DNA of 64,000 bases from Bacteroidota bacterium. GTDB lineage: Bacteria > Bacteroidota > Bacteroidia > Cytophagales > Cyclobacteriaceae. The DNA lies in NCBI GenBank assembly GCA_022571715.1, contig JACZXH010000006.1, forward strand, positions 1 through 64,000, read 5' to 3'. Below the pieces are notes generated by a model. That model was not told where the DNA came from. It was given only the letters and a program-made list of their open reading frames with translations, and did not search any database. A program made the translations under genes and the position numbers. Below are positions 53,763-63,815 of this stretch, one piece after another (positions within the stretch are counted from its first letter, which is position 1; every line of letters starts with the position of its first letter).

Positions 53763-55190
53763 TTATGTAACCTTATTCACTTGCAATGTATTTACTCTCC
53801 CTGGCTTATTGATCGGCATTGCCGCAAGGTTGATAATTATATCTCCCTTTTTTACAAAATCATTTTTCTTCAACAATTCATAAATGTCCGAAATGGTTGT
53901 ATCAGTTGATTCAGAACGGTTGTAATAGATGCCTCTTATCCCCCAAACCAGATTCATGGTATTGATAAATGGTTTGTTATTCGTAAATATGAATATGGAT
54001 GCCCGCGGCCGGTAAGAGGAAATCTTAAATGCTGTATATCCTCTTTGTGTTAAACCGATCATAGCTTTTGCATTCGTATAATTTGCCAGGCTTGCCGACA
54101 TGTGAACCACGCTGTCATTCATAAAATAATCCGACTCCTCATCAAGTGGATAAAGTTTATAATAGATGTCTCCTTTTTCTTCAACATTCCGAATTGTATT
54201 TACCATGCTCTTTATCACTTCTAACGGATAAGCTCCCACGGCTGTTTCACCTGAAAGCATCAGCGTATCAGCGCCGTCCAGCACTGCATTAGCTACATCA
54301 TTGGTTTCGGCTCTTGTCGGTCTTGGATTTTCTATCATGCTTTCCATCATTTGGGTAGCTATAATTACCGGCTTGGCCACTTTTCGACATTTTTCAACAA
54401 TTATTTTCTGGAGCATTGGCACCTCTTCGCTTCTGATTTCAACTCCTAAATCGCCACGAGCTACCATAATACCATCACTTACATTGATGATTTCATCAAT
54501 ATTCTGGATTGCTTCGGGTTTTTCGATTTTAGCAATTATCAGTATTTCTTTCCCCGCTTTTACTATTTTTTTCCTCAATCGGACAATATCTGAGGCCTTT
54601 CTTACAAATGACAAGGCAACCCATTCAATGTCGTGTTCAATTGCAAATTTCAGATCGTTTGCATCCTTAGCTGTGAGAGATGGTGCAGATATTTTTGTGT
54701 TAGGCAGGTTTATCCCCTTTCTTGACTTTAGTTTTCCTCCATATATCACACGTGTATATACATCCTGTCCCTTCACTTTTTCAACACAAAGTTCAATTTT
54801 ACCGTCATCTATCAGGATGATATCATCAACTGAAACATCTTTGGGTAGTCTCCGGTAGGATGTTGAAACTTTTTTTGCATTACCCAATACAGATTTGGTA
54901 GTGATGATAAGCTGATCACCTTCCTTGATATGTGTTTTTTTCTCTACTTCCTCTATTCGTATTTTAGGTCCTTGTAGGTCCTGAAGAAGGCAAATAGTTG
55001 TACCGAGCTGATGGTTAATTTCTCTGACATACTTTACTATTTTGGCATGATCATCCCAGGTGCCATGAGAAAAATTCAATCTGAAAACATCTGTACCTGC
55101 ATTTATAAGTTCTTTGAGTTTTCTCTTTGTGTTGCATGCGGGTCCAACAGTTGCTATTATTTTGGTTTTATTAAATTCAATTAAATTCAT
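53763..55190 (-). CDS. pyk: Pyruvate kinase
   Basis: Pyruvate kinase makes ATP and pyruvate from PEP. The 475-residue length and the motifs TKIIATVGPACNTKRKLKELINAGTDVFRLNFSHG, LLQDLQGPKIR, KDANDLKFAIEHDIEWVALSFVRKASD, IIAKIEKPEAIQNIDEII, GIMVARGDLGVEI and PVIIATQMMESMIENPRPTRAETNDVANAVLDGADTLMLSGETAVGAYP are all diagnostic. It directly follows the IPExxxVDY gene with no gap. The regulatory C-terminal domain is present. Confidence 0.96.
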   Translation of the reverse strand: MNLIEFNKTKIIATVGPACNTKRKLKELINAGTDVFRLNFSHGTWDDHAKIVKYVREINHQLGTTICLLQDLQGPKIRIEEVEKKTHIKEGDQLIITTKSVLGNAKKVSTSYRRLPKDVSVDDIILIDDGKIELCVEKVKGQDVYTRVIYGGKLKSRKGINLPNTKISAPSLTAKDANDLKFAIEHDIEWVALSFVRKASDIVRLRKKIVKAGKEILIIAKIEKPEAIQNIDEIINVSDGIMVARGDLGVEIRSEEVPMLQKIIVEKCRKVAKPVIIATQMMESMIENPRPTRAETNDVANAVLDGADTLMLSGETAVGAYPLEVIKSMVNTIRNVEEKGDIYYKLYPLDEESDYFMNDSVVHMSASLANYTNAKAMIGLTQRGYTAFKISSYRPRASIFIFTNNKPFINTMNLVWGIRGIYYNRSESTDTTISDIYELLKKNDFVKKGDIIINLAAMPINKPGRVNTLQVNKVT

Positions 55191-55622
55191 TTAAAATAAA
55201 AAGTTTTCTTTTGATTTAATTTTTTCGATTTCAACTTTTATCGCATAATCCACTCCGTTAACCTTCCGGAGAATATCAAAAAAGGAAGCTGAATTCGGAT
55301 TCAGATATCCTGTGTCCCCGGTTACTGTAATAAAAAAGTCCATTGTTATCATCTCAGGTACCAGAAATAAATTTTCTCCATAATGGGATTCATTACTTCT
55401 GTTCTTTAAAAGTCGAATGAGCGAATTTTCGGTATTGAATTTGAAATTAGTGATTATAAGGGTGTGATCAACAAATTTTATAAGCAAATCTTTCTCACGT
55501 ACAAGTGATATTCCAAGACTCTTATTAAGATTCCAGGCTAACTTATAGTCTTTAAACGCGGAAACAACTCCAAATACTACAAAATCAAATTCGTAATCAA
55601 CGAAAAGCCTCTGCTTCTTCAT
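55191..55622 (-). CDS. IPExxxVDY-family protein
   Basis: A 143-residue soluble protein of the IPExxxVDY family, a Bacteroidota-specific group of unknown function. The signature appears here as a variant, VPEMITMDFF, near residue 100. FVVFGVVSAFKDYKLAWNLNKSL near the N-terminus is a further family feature. Its stop abuts the pyruvate kinase ATG, so the two are translated together, and a link to pyk regulation or assembly is a reasonable guess; it is not shown. Confidence 0.8.
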   Translation of the reverse strand: MKKQRLFVDYEFDFVVFGVVSAFKDYKLAWNLNKSLGISLVREKDLLIKFVDHTLIITNFKFNTENSLIRLLKNRSNESHYGENLFLVPEMITMDFFITVTGDTGYLNPNSASFFDILRKVNGVDYAIKVEIEKIKSKENFLF

Positions 55623-55713
55623 TTTGAACGCACTAAATAAACACGAATAACTGATAATAACAATTGTATCTGTATTTGACCCGCCTAATTATGAATCTTA
55701 AATAACACACAAC

Positions 55714-55721
55714 TATCTTTG
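55714..55721 (+). promoter_or_regulatory. -7 promoter box upstream of acpP
   Basis: TATCTTTG matches TAnnTTTG 66 bases before the acpP ATG at 55788. A looser TATTTCTTTG lies nearer the gene. The element would drive acpP-fabF-rnc. Confidence 0.45.
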
Positions 55722-55787
55722 ACATTATTGTTTTAAATCTATTTCTTTGCAGTTGAATTTTTTATTGACCATTAAATTTTGTAGGAA

Positions 55788-56024
55788 ATGTCAGAAATTG
55801 CACAAAAAGTAAAAAGCATCATTATTGACAAACTGGGGGTAGAAGAATCAGAAGTCACACCTGAAGCAAGCTTCACCAACGATCTGGGTGCAGATTCCCT
55901 CGATACAGTTGAACTTATTATGGAATTCGAAAAGGAATTCAACATCTCTATTCCAGATGACCAGGCAGAAAATATATCTACTGTAGGTCAAGCCATCTCT
56001 TATCTTGAAGAAAACGTCAAGTAA
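55788..56024 (+). CDS. acpP: Acyl carrier protein
   Basis: AcpP carries growing acyl chains on a phosphopantetheine arm. The 78-residue protein has the attachment site [12 protein letters not shown] with Ser37, and [34 protein letters not shown] before it. Length and acidity are typical. It leads fabF and rnc, an order found in many bacteria. Confidence 0.97.
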   Translation: MSEIAQKVKSIIIDKLGVEESEVTPEASFTNDLGADSLDTVELIMEFEKEFNISIPDDQAENISTVGQAISYLEENVK

Positions 56025-56056
56025 TTCGTTTATAAACAAACACCTAAAATTCATTT

Positions 56057-57310
56057 ATGGATTTACGCAGAGTAGTTGTTACAGGTATGGGAGCACTTAC
56101 TCCCATTGGTAACACTGCCGCTGATTATTGGGCAGGTCTTATCAATGGCGTCAGTGGAGCTGGCCCTATTACCCGTTTCGATGCCGAAAAATTTAGAACA
56201 CGATTTGCCTGTGAGGTAAAGAATTTTAATCCTGATGACTTCCTGGAAAAAAAAGAAGCCAGAAGGATGGATTTATTTACGCAGTTTGCACTGGTGGCAA
56301 GTGAAGAAGCCCTGAATAATGCAGGTATTGATCCGGAAAAAATTGATGTTCACCGTGCGGGTGTGATCTGGGGCTCTGGAATTGGCGGCATCAAAACCTT
56401 TGTAGATGAAATTCTAAATTTTGCCCAGGGTGATGGGACACCTCGATTTAACCCCTTTTTTATCCCAAAAATGATTATCGATATGAGCTCAGGATTAATA
56501 TCCATTCGTTTTGGGTTCAGAGGGCCTAACTTTGCAACTGTTTCTGCATGTGCTTCAAGCACCAATGCAATAATCGATGCGCATAACTATATCAAGTTGG
56601 GCTACATGGATGTTGCCATTACAGGTGGCTCGGAAGCGGCTATAACCATTGCTGGTATTGGTGGTTTTAACGCCATGAAGGCCTTGTCAGAAAGAAATGA
56701 TGCTCCTCAAACTGCTTCGCGTCCGTTTGATAAAGACCGCAATGGCTTCGTGTTGGGCGAAGGTGCCGGCGCATTGATATTGGAGGAGTATGAACACGCC
56801 CGGGCAAGAGGGGCAACTATTTATGCCGAGTTGATTGGAGCCGGTATGTCTGCTGATGCTTACCATATCACTGCACCGCATCCCGAAGGGCTTGGAGCTA
56901 CCAATGTGATGATCAACGCACTGAAAGATGCAGACATCGCACCATCAGAGATTGATTATATAAATGTACATGGTACCTCCACACCACTTGGCGACATCAG
57001 TGAAATTACTGCTATTCAAAAAGTGTTTGGTACGCATGCCTACAAGCTCAACATCAGCTCAACCAAATCAATGACCGGTCATTTGCTTGGTGCTGCAGGA
57101 GCCGTTGAAGCCATTGCTTGTATAATGGCTATAAATGACAATATTATACCGCCAACTATTAACCATTTTACAGACGACGAAAACTTTGATCCTAAACTTA
57201 ATTTTACTTTTAACATTGCTCAGAAGCGGGAAGTAAATATTGCGATGAGCAATACATTTGGATTTGGCGGACACAATAGTTCCGCCATATTTGCAAAAGT
57301 TGACCGTTAG
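56057..57310 (+). CDS. fabF: Beta-ketoacyl-ACP synthase II
   Basis: FabF condenses malonyl-ACP with acyl-ACP in fatty-acid elongation. The 417-residue protein has the catalytic Cys165 in ATVSACASSTNAI, VHGTSTPLGD and KSMTGHLLGAAG with the two active-site histidines, RRVVVTGMGALTPIGN at the start and NTFGFGGHNSSAIF at the end. It lies 32 bases after acpP. Its TAG stop overlaps the GTG start of rnc by one base. Confidence 0.97.
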   Translation: MDLRRVVVTGMGALTPIGNTAADYWAGLINGVSGAGPITRFDAEKFRTRFACEVKNFNPDDFLEKKEARRMDLFTQFALVASEEALNNAGIDPEKIDVHRAGVIWGSGIGGIKTFVDEILNFAQGDGTPRFNPFFIPKMIIDMSSGLISIRFGFRGPNFATVSACASSTNAIIDAHNYIKLGYMDVAITGGSEAAITIAGIGGFNAMKALSERNDAPQTASRPFDKDRNGFVLGEGAGALILEEYEHARARGATIYAELIGAGMSADAYHITAPHPEGLGATNVMINALKDADIAPSEIDYINVHGTSTPLGDISEITAIQKVFGTHAYKLNISSTKSMTGHLLGAAGAVEAIACIMAINDNIIPPTINHFTDDENFDPKLNFTFNIAQKREVNIAMSNTFGFGGHNSSAIFAKVDR

Positions 57311-58050
57311 TGCCATCATTAAGAAATTTTAAATTTCAATTTAAGAAATCAAGCGATCAGGACCTTCAGGTCCGCGAATACCTGAAAGGAATAATAGGCT
57401 ATTCGCCTCGAAACTTTCAGCTATTCAAGCTTGCCATGCTGCATAGTTCGGTCGCAAAAAAAAATATAAAGGGGCAAACAGAATCGAATGAAAGACTTGA
57501 ATATCTTGGCGATGCCATTCTGGGTGCAGTTATAGCCGAATATCTATTCAAAATATACCCCTATAAAGACGAAGGGTTTCTTACGGAGATACGTTCTCGG
57601 ATTGTAAGTCGTGAATCGCTGAACCAGCTGGGCAAAAAACTTGGACTTCAACACATCATTGAAGCAGATTTGAAGTTCAAATCATCTCGCAAGTCCGTTT
57701 ATGGAGATACCCTTGAAGCGCTTGTAGGTGCTGTTTATCTAGACAGGGGTTATGTTTATTGCAGAAAATTTATTCTTTTCAGGCTTCTTGAGCCCTTCTT
57801 CAACCTGAAAGAAATAATAAAAAACAATACGAACTTCAAAAGCAGGATCATTGAATGGTCCCAAAAAGAATCAAGGGAATTGAGTTTTGAAACCAGTGAT
57901 GTTAAAGACCTTAAAAACAGAAAAGAGTTCACGGCTGAGGTGTTGATTGATAATAAGCCCATTGCAGTCGGGTACGGTAGTACAAAAAAGAAAGCTGAAC
58001 AGGATGCAGCGCAGAAAGCAATTGAACAGTTAAATTTGGACACCTTATAA
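57310..58050 (+). CDS. rnc: Ribonuclease III
   Basis: RNase III cuts double-stranded RNA, maturing rRNA and mRNA. The 246-residue protein has the signature ERLEYLGDAILGAVI (Glu61 to Asp68), GDTLEALVGAVYLDRGY with the second acidic pair, and a C-terminal double-stranded RNA-binding domain ending GYGSTKKKAEQDAAQKAIEQL. The start is a GTG overlapping the fabF stop, so translation is coupled. Normal family length. Confidence 0.95.
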   Translation: MPSLRNFKFQFKKSSDQDLQVREYLKGIIGYSPRNFQLFKLAMLHSSVAKKNIKGQTESNERLEYLGDAILGAVIAEYLFKIYPYKDEGFLTEIRSRIVSRESLNQLGKKLGLQHIIEADLKFKSSRKSVYGDTLEALVGAVYLDRGYVYCRKFILFRLLEPFFNLKEIIKNNTNFKSRIIEWSQKESRELSFETSDVKDLKNRKEFTAEVLIDNKPIAVGYGSTKKKAEQDAAQKAIEQLNLDTL

Positions 58051-58061
58051 CGTTCAATAAT

Positions 58062-59927
58062 ATGAAGATAGGAGGCGCATCATTAAATCAAACCCCGCTT
58101 AACTGGCAAGGCAACACACAACGAATAATAACAGCAATAAAGGAAGGTATTTCACAAAATACTGAAATACTATGTTTTCCTGAGCTAGTACTTACTGGTT
58201 ATGGCTGCGAAGACCTCTTTCTTGCCGGTTGGTTGCTAGAAAAATCAGAACGGATGCTTGCTGATATCATACAAGTTTGTGAAAATATTACCGTTATCAT
58301 TGGTATCCCACTGAAATATTCTGGGCACGTATTCAATTGTGCCTGCGTTATCCGTAATCAAAAAATACTGGGCATCGTCGCCAAACAAAATTTAGCTGTT
58401 GATGGTGTTCATTATGAGACTCGCTGGTTTACAACCTGGATATCAGGCAAAGTAGTAAATATTGATTATTGTCATGATTCCGTCCCTCTTGGTGATATGG
58501 TATTCGACATTGACGATCAGGTTATCGGTTTTGAATTATGCGAAGACGCATGGCGCAAAAATCGACCCGCGTACAGCCTCCGGGACCGCAATGTTGACAT
58601 TATATTCAATTTATCTGCAAGCCATTTTGCTCTTGAAAAAACCACAGAACGGCAGGAGCTGGTTGTTTCAAGTTCAAAAATATTTAATTGTACCTATGTA
58701 TATGTAAACCTGCTTGGTAACGAAGCAGGTAGAATGATTTACGACGGAGAAATCATAATTGCTAATAAAGGAGAGTTGCTGGCTATAAATGAGCGGTTGT
58801 CCTTTAAAGAGTTAAATATCCTTTCATTCGACCTGAATACTGATAAGACTGATATCTATGTAATTCAGAACAATCATCATGCGTTTACACGCGAAAAGGA
58901 GTTCATTCAGGCCACATCACTTGCACTATTTGATTATTTCAGAAAAACAAATGTCAACGGGTTCGTTTTGTCACTGAGCGGAGGGGCTGATTCTGCCATG
59001 TGCGCCGTACTGGTATTCGAGATGGTAAAAAGAGCAGCATCTGAATTGGGCTGGAATGAATTTCTGAGAAAAATAAACAATGAAGAACTGATCGATCGTG
59101 TCCTGCAAATGGATACAGGTCAGGCAAATAAATTTGTAACAGGTCATATACTTTCATGTGCCTATCAGGCTACCGAAAATTCTTCGGAAGATACTTATCT
59201 TGCTGCACAGATCCTTGCCAACTCGATAGGAGCAGATTTTTTCCGATGGAATGTTGATGCAGCGATAGCCAGTTATACCACCTCGATCGAAAAAGCCATA
59301 GGCCGCAAACTGAAGTGGGAAAAAGACGATATTGCCTTACAAAACATTCAGGCACGAGCAAGATCACCCGTAATCTGGCTGCTGGCGAATGTAAAAAATG
59401 CCATCCTGTTAACAACTTCAAACCGGAGTGAAGGAGATGCAGGTTATGCAACCATGGACGGTGATACCAGTGGCAGCCTTGCACCCATTGCCGGTATCGA
59501 CAAAGCTTTTATACGCCACTGGTTAAAGTGGGCAGAAATACACCTAGGACTAGAGGGGCTGAAAAAAGTAAACGTTATGATACCAACAGCGGAATTGAGG
59601 CCTCCGGAATACAATCAAACAGACGAAGCTGACCTTATGCCCTATGATGTGATGGTGGAAATTGAAAGACTGGCAATTCGAGATCATCATGCTCCGGTTG
59701 AAGTTTACGAGATACTCAAACAAAGAAAAATTTCAGAAGCAACGTCTCTAAAAAATTATATTGCAAAGTTTTTTACACTCTGGGCACGAAATCAATGGAA
59801 ACGGGAGCGGTTGGCACCTTCTTTTCACATCGATGATTTCAATATTGATCCAAGATCCTGGTGCAGATTTCCCATTATTTCAGGCAATTTCCAGGATGAA
59901 TTAAAGGAGTTGGAAGCGACAGACTGA
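58062..59927 (+). CDS. nadE: Glutamine-dependent NAD+ synthetase
   Basis: NadE makes NAD+ from its deamido form with ATP and glutamine. The 621-residue protein has an N-terminal nitrilase-like glutaminase with Glu41 (PELVLTGY), Lys108 (AKQNLAVDGVHYET) and Cys160 (FELCEDAWR), and a C-terminal synthetase with P-loop SLSGGADSA (about 304-312), ILLTTSNRSEGDAGYATMDGDTSGSLAPIAGIDK, and PTAELRPPEYNQTDEADLMPYDV. All catalytic parts are present. It starts 12 bases after rnc. Confidence 0.95.
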   Translation: MKIGGASLNQTPLNWQGNTQRIITAIKEGISQNTEILCFPELVLTGYGCEDLFLAGWLLEKSERMLADIIQVCENITVIIGIPLKYSGHVFNCACVIRNQKILGIVAKQNLAVDGVHYETRWFTTWISGKVVNIDYCHDSVPLGDMVFDIDDQVIGFELCEDAWRKNRPAYSLRDRNVDIIFNLSASHFALEKTTERQELVVSSSKIFNCTYVYVNLLGNEAGRMIYDGEIIIANKGELLAINERLSFKELNILSFDLNTDKTDIYVIQNNHHAFTREKEFIQATSLALFDYFRKTNVNGFVLSLSGGADSAMCAVLVFEMVKRAASELGWNEFLRKINNEELIDRVLQMDTGQANKFVTGHILSCAYQATENSSEDTYLAAQILANSIGADFFRWNVDAAIASYTTSIEKAIGRKLKWEKDDIALQNIQARARSPVIWLLANVKNAILLTTSNRSEGDAGYATMDGDTSGSLAPIAGIDKAFIRHWLKWAEIHLGLEGLKKVNVMIPTAELRPPEYNQTDEADLMPYDVMVEIERLAIRDHHAPVEVYEILKQRKISEATSLKNYIAKFFTLWARNQWKRERLAPSFHIDDFNIDPRSWCRFPIISGNFQDELKELEATD

Positions 59928-59975
59928 ACTATTGGGTTATTCATTTATCTTTAACGAAATTTTTTTAAAATAAGA

Positions 59976-61091
59976 ATGACAAATTTTCTATACCTCATTT
60001 GGAATGCCGATCCGGATATTATCACCCTGTTTTCCCGCCCAATCAGATGGTACGGTATTCTTTTTGCTCTCGGTTTCCTGATAGGTCAATGGATAATATT
60101 ATGGATGCTGAAAAAGGAAGCGCCTGAAGGTGACTCTTTTAAAAAAAGGGCAGAAAAGGATGTAGAAACGCTAACCATTTATCTGGTGCTGGCCACAATT
60201 ATTGGCGCACGGCTGGGCCACGTTCTATTTTATGAGCCTGATAAATACCTTAAGAATCCATTGGATATCCTAAAAATATGGGAAGGCGGGCTTGCCAGTC
60301 ATGGTGCAGCTATTGCTCTTCTTTTTATCCTCTGGATTTTTGCCCGAAAAAGAGCAAACTGGACATGGCTAAAGATTGTTGACAGAATAGTAATTGTAGT
60401 TGCACTTGTGGGTGGACTTATCCGGTTTGGGAATTTTATGAATTCCGAAATTTACGGGCTACCGACAGGTTCTGAATATGGAATAGTTTTTACAAGAAAT
60501 GCTTCAGAGGCCATTGTAAGGAATTCCGGACTTGTAAACGATGTTTCGTATTCTAAAATGACGAAATCAAACGAAGGGAATTATGTGCCGATAGTCATAA
60601 ATCTTACTTTCAAAAGAGGAGTTGACGAAAACCAAATGAAGACCTATATCGAAAACAATCTGCCCACCATACTTGGAGGCCGGTATACCTATATTTCCGA
60701 TCACTTATTGATCGATCCGGAAATGCCTGTTGCATATACTATCAACGGCAGGGAAGCCCATGTAAACGCCCTGGGTATTCCACGACATCCTACGCAACTA
60801 TATGAATCTATTACCACATTTCTCCTTTTTCTGTTCTTGCTTTCAATGTGGTATAGATACAAAGCAAACACACCCCCTGGACGCCTTATTGGTTTATTTC
60901 TGGTAATTTTATTCGGATTAAGGTTCGTTCATGAGTTTTTTAAAGAAAATCAGGTTTCGTTTGAAGATAACATTCCTTTAAATATGGGCCAATGGCTGAG
61001 TATTCCGATGGTCGTATTTGGATTAATTATACTGATCCATTCGTTCAGAAATCAGGGTACAGGATCGAAACCACTGCCACCCCATGGGTGA
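59976..61091 (+). CDS. lgt: Prolipoprotein diacylglyceryl transferase
   Basis: Lgt transfers diacylglycerol to the lipobox cysteine of prolipoproteins at the inner membrane. The 371-residue protein has several membrane helices, [34 protein letters not shown] with the conserved His, [33 protein letters not shown] (the Lgt signature) and [10 protein letters not shown] periplasmic insertion (about residues 190-260), common in Bacteroidota, lengthens it past the 260-290 usual in Proteobacteria. It supplies the lipoproteins encoded elsewhere in this window. Confidence 0.95.
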   Translation: MTNFLYLIWNADPDIITLFSRPIRWYGILFALGFLIGQWIILWMLKKEAPEGDSFKKRAEKDVETLTIYLVLATIIGARLGHVLFYEPDKYLKNPLDILKIWEGGLASHGAAIALLFILWIFARKRANWTWLKIVDRIVIVVALVGGLIRFGNFMNSEIYGLPTGSEYGIVFTRNASEAIVRNSGLVNDVSYSKMTKSNEGNYVPIVINLTFKRGVDENQMKTYIENNLPTILGGRYTYISDHLLIDPEMPVAYTINGREAHVNALGIPRHPTQLYESITTFLLFLFLLSMWYRYKANTPPGRLIGLFLVILFGLRFVHEFFKENQVSFEDNIPLNMGQWLSIPMVVFGLIILIHSFRNQGTGSKPLPPHG

Positions 61092-61273
61092 CAACGTGAT
61101 ATTCTCTTAATGCCCAAAACCGTGCCTTTCAATACCCCATGTTTCATGATAGCGTCTTTTACATAATGCGAGCACGAGGGTGTAAAACGGCAGGAACCAA
61201 CGAAAAATGGCGAAAAAATATATTGATATAATAATATCGGTATGGTAAATATCTTCCTGATAATCCTGTCCAT
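61052..61273 (-). CDS. yidD: Membrane protein insertion efficiency factor YidD
   Basis: YidD assists YidC in inserting membrane proteins. The 73-residue protein is highly characteristic: [29 protein letters not shown], then [20 protein letters not shown], with the conserved cysteine triad and the HPWGGSG motif. The ATG at 61273 (MDRIIRK) is preferred; two more in-frame ATGs lie just upstream. Its 3' end overlaps lgt, on the other strand, by 40 bases. Confidence 0.93.
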   Translation of the reverse strand: MDRIIRKIFTIPILLYQYIFSPFFVGSCRFTPSCSHYVKDAIMKHGVLKGTVLGIKRISRCHPWGGSGFDPVP

Positions 61274-61333
61274 CGTCATCTTTTCAAACAAAATTTTTTA
61301 GTTGAATAAAGAACGACCTCGGATTATATTACC

Positions 61334-61341
61334 TATTTTTG
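61334..61341 (+). promoter_or_regulatory. -7 promoter box for Omp85-like gene
   Basis: TATTTTTG, a TAnnTTTG match, ends 45 bases before the ATG at 61387 and 84 before the one at 61426. No -33 element at the right distance was found. Confidence 0.4.
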
Positions 61342-61386
61342 AAAGTTTATTAGCAATAATCAATAGAATTACCATTGTATAAATCC

Positions 61387-62880
61387 ATGTTAATGAAGCT
61401 AAAGTCGGGCTTAGTACGATCTGATATGCATATCATAAGGACAAAAATAGCGTATTTTTCAGCAATGTGTATAGCTGTTATGCTATCATTTACTGGCTAT
61501 GTGCAGTCTCAGATTGCGAATGATATGGATTTACTGACTGAGACAGATACAACATCAAGAATTGTTGAAATAGATAAAATTATAATCACAGGAAATAAAA
61601 AGACAAAGGACCACATTATAATGCGGGAGCTGGATATTAAGCCAGGAGAAAGATACGATTTACAAGACCTTCGGGTTATAATTAATGATGATCGTAACAA
61701 GGTTTATAATACCAGCTTATTCAACACTGTCGAAATACACATTTATGAATTAACATTTAACAGGGTCTTGATTCAGGTGGACGTGGATGAACGGTGGTAT
61801 TTTTATCCTATCCCAAAAATTGCTTTCGTGGACCGGAATTTTAACGACTGGGTAATAAACCATGACGCAGATCTGAATCGTCTTAATTACGGGGTAAAAT
61901 TAACTCAATTCAACTTCAGGGGAAGAAAAGAACGACTGCATGTATTGTTTCAGGGTGGATATACAAAAGCTGCCGGATTGCAATATGATATACCCTACAT
62001 TGATAAAAGCCAGCGAACTGGTCTTTCTTATAAAATAGGTTATGGAGAAAATACCAACATTAGATATTCAACTTTTGACAATATTCAGCAATTTATTGAC
62101 TCAGATCTGATAATAAAAACATCTTTTAATACCCAATTGTCTATAATACGCCGGAATTCCTTTTACATACGACATCATTTTGGCCTTGAATACGATAATC
62201 AGTGGATTGCCGATACAGTTATCAATCTGAATCCTGAATATTTCAACAATTCAACTACAAGACAGCAGTATTTTACAATAGGTTATTTATTCAGTTTCGA
62301 CCATCGCGATATTATTGCTTATCCGTTAAGAGGCGATTTATTCCGTTTCTCGGTTATGAAAAGAGGCCTGGGGATATTTGATGACCTAAATATGTTTAAT
62401 ATTCTTACCTCCTATTCAAAATTCTGGGAGTTAAATAATAAGTTTTTTCTTTCTAATTACACAAGTGTTTACCTGAGTTTTCCTGCCCAACAACCATATG
62501 CCAATATTTCAGGACTTGGTTATAATAAAAACACGATACGGGGTTACGAATTGCTTGTTATTGACGGTAAAAGTTATATAATAAACAAAACCACCTTTAA
62601 AAAAGAATTATTTGCTTTTAACAAGAAAATTAATGCCATTCCAATCAAGCAATTTCAGTCCTTTCCGCTGGCCGTTTATTTAAAAACCTACTTCGATTTC
62701 GGATATGTAAGCAACCTGGAAAACCCGGAACTCACTACAAGTCTTACCAACACCTTCATTTATGGTTACGGATTAGGGCTTGATATGTTCACAACATACG
62801 ACCTCGTTATTCGAATAGAATATTCCATCAATTCTCAGAATGATACCGGGTTCTTTCTGCACTTCAGAAAAGATTTTTAA
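61387..62880 (+). CDS. POTRA/Omp85-family outer-membrane protein
   Basis: The product of up to 497 residues has a signal peptide (MHIIRTKIAYFSAMCIAVMLSFTGYVQSQ from the ATG at 61426), one POTRA domain (IDKIIITGNKKTKDHIIMRELDIKPGERYDLQDL...FNTVEIHIY), and a beta-barrel with repeated aromatic strands ending FFLHFRKDF, whose final Phe is the usual barrel signal. This is the BamA/TamA type, but with a single POTRA, so it is likely a specialised relative rather than BamA itself. The ATG at 61387 is annotated; 61426 gives a cleaner signal peptide. Confidence 0.82.
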   Translation: MLMKLKSGLVRSDMHIIRTKIAYFSAMCIAVMLSFTGYVQSQIANDMDLLTETDTTSRIVEIDKIIITGNKKTKDHIIMRELDIKPGERYDLQDLRVIINDDRNKVYNTSLFNTVEIHIYELTFNRVLIQVDVDERWYFYPIPKIAFVDRNFNDWVINHDADLNRLNYGVKLTQFNFRGRKERLHVLFQGGYTKAAGLQYDIPYIDKSQRTGLSYKIGYGENTNIRYSTFDNIQQFIDSDLIIKTSFNTQLSIIRRNSFYIRHHFGLEYDNQWIADTVINLNPEYFNNSTTRQQYFTIGYLFSFDHRDIIAYPLRGDLFRFSVMKRGLGIFDDLNMFNILTSYSKFWELNNKFFLSNYTSVYLSFPAQQPYANISGLGYNKNTIRGYELLVIDGKSYIINKTTFKKELFAFNKKINAIPIKQFQSFPLAVYLKTYFDFGYVSNLENPELTTSLTNTFIYGYGLGLDMFTTYDLVIRIEYSINSQNDTGFFLHFRKDF

Positions 62881-63008
62881 TTACAGCCTTCATGTATTTG
62901 CGATTTTTGCAAAACTCCCCTCACAAACACCCGACATTCAACGATAATCCTTAAAAAGAGGCTCATTGGTTTCAAGATATATGATCAGGCTTAGATTACA
63001 TTTACGAT

Positions 63009-63815
63009 GTGTTTACAAGATTACTTGCCATATCGTTTCTAAGCATTCCATATTTCTCTGATGCACAGGTTATCAGCTTTCAGGGAGCCCATTCTGCCGG
63101 AATAGCACATACGTCGGTAACTTACGCAGATGGCCTGTCAATATATAATAATGCAGGTTCATTGGGATTTTTAGAAAAATCCTCTATTGCAACCGGTTAT
63201 CAAAACCATTATGAAGTAGAAGGACTCAATACCGTTTTTGCAGTAATAAATAATAGGATAAAAACGGGTGCAATATCCATCGGTGTTTCAGCATTTGGTG
63301 ATGAACTTTTCAGTATATCACGTGTAAGTACCGGACTTGGAAACAGGTTTGGAATTGCAGCACTTGGGGTAACACTGCATTACATCCAATATCGTATCGA
63401 AGGATTTGGTTCACATGGATTTATCAGTGTTGATGTTGGCGGACTAGCGGAATTGAGCCCCCTGTTATTTATTGGAGGACGAATTAAAAATATTAATCAG
63501 GCGAAAGTATCCAAATTTCCGGATGAGTATTATCCGACGATCCTCACAGCAGGTATATCATACAGGCCCACTGACCAATTACGATTTAATACCCAGATTG
63601 ATAAAGACCTTGAATTTCCTGCAAAATTAAAATTTGGCCTGGAATACAAGATCAACGCACTTAGTTTACGAACAGGCCTCAATACACAGCCTCTCTGGTT
63701 TAGTTTCGGATTTGGGTTCATACATAAGAAATTTATACTCGATTACGCCCTGCAGAATAACTATCTGCTTGGTCGTACACATAGCATTTCCATCTTCTAT
63801 CAGATTAAAAATTGA
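63009..63815 (+). CDS. PorV/PorQ-like outer-membrane barrel protein
   Basis: A 268-residue secreted barrel protein starting at GTG 63009 with a signal peptide (MFTRLLAISFLSIPYFSDAQ). The mature start FQGAHSAGIAHTSVTYADGLSIYNNAGSLGFLEKSSIATGYQNHY has the NNAG/NPAG pattern of FadL-like PorV/PorQ proteins, followed by alternating strands such as IGVSAFGDELFSISRVSTGLGNRFGIAALGVTLHYIQY. Its stop overlaps the next TTG start (TTGA), so it is coupled to the helix-hairpin-helix gene. The role is unproven; a type IX secretion link is possible but not shown. Confidence 0.75.
   Translation: MFTRLLAISFLSIPYFSDAQVISFQGAHSAGIAHTSVTYADGLSIYNNAGSLGFLEKSSIATGYQNHYEVEGLNTVFAVINNRIKTGAISIGVSAFGDELFSISRVSTGLGNRFGIAALGVTLHYIQYRIEGFGSHGFISVDVGGLAELSPLLFIGGRIKNINQAKVSKFPDEYYPTILTAGISYRPTDQLRFNTQIDKDLEFPAKLKFGLEYKINALSLRTGLNTQPLWFSFGFGFIHKKFILDYALQNNYLLGRTHSISIFYQIKN

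Noticed and set aside
54301-54858. Long open frame of 185 codons on the plus strand
   Set aside because: Antisense to a clearly functional pyruvate kinase gene; low-complexity Ser/Ile/Phe product typical of the complement of a coding strand.
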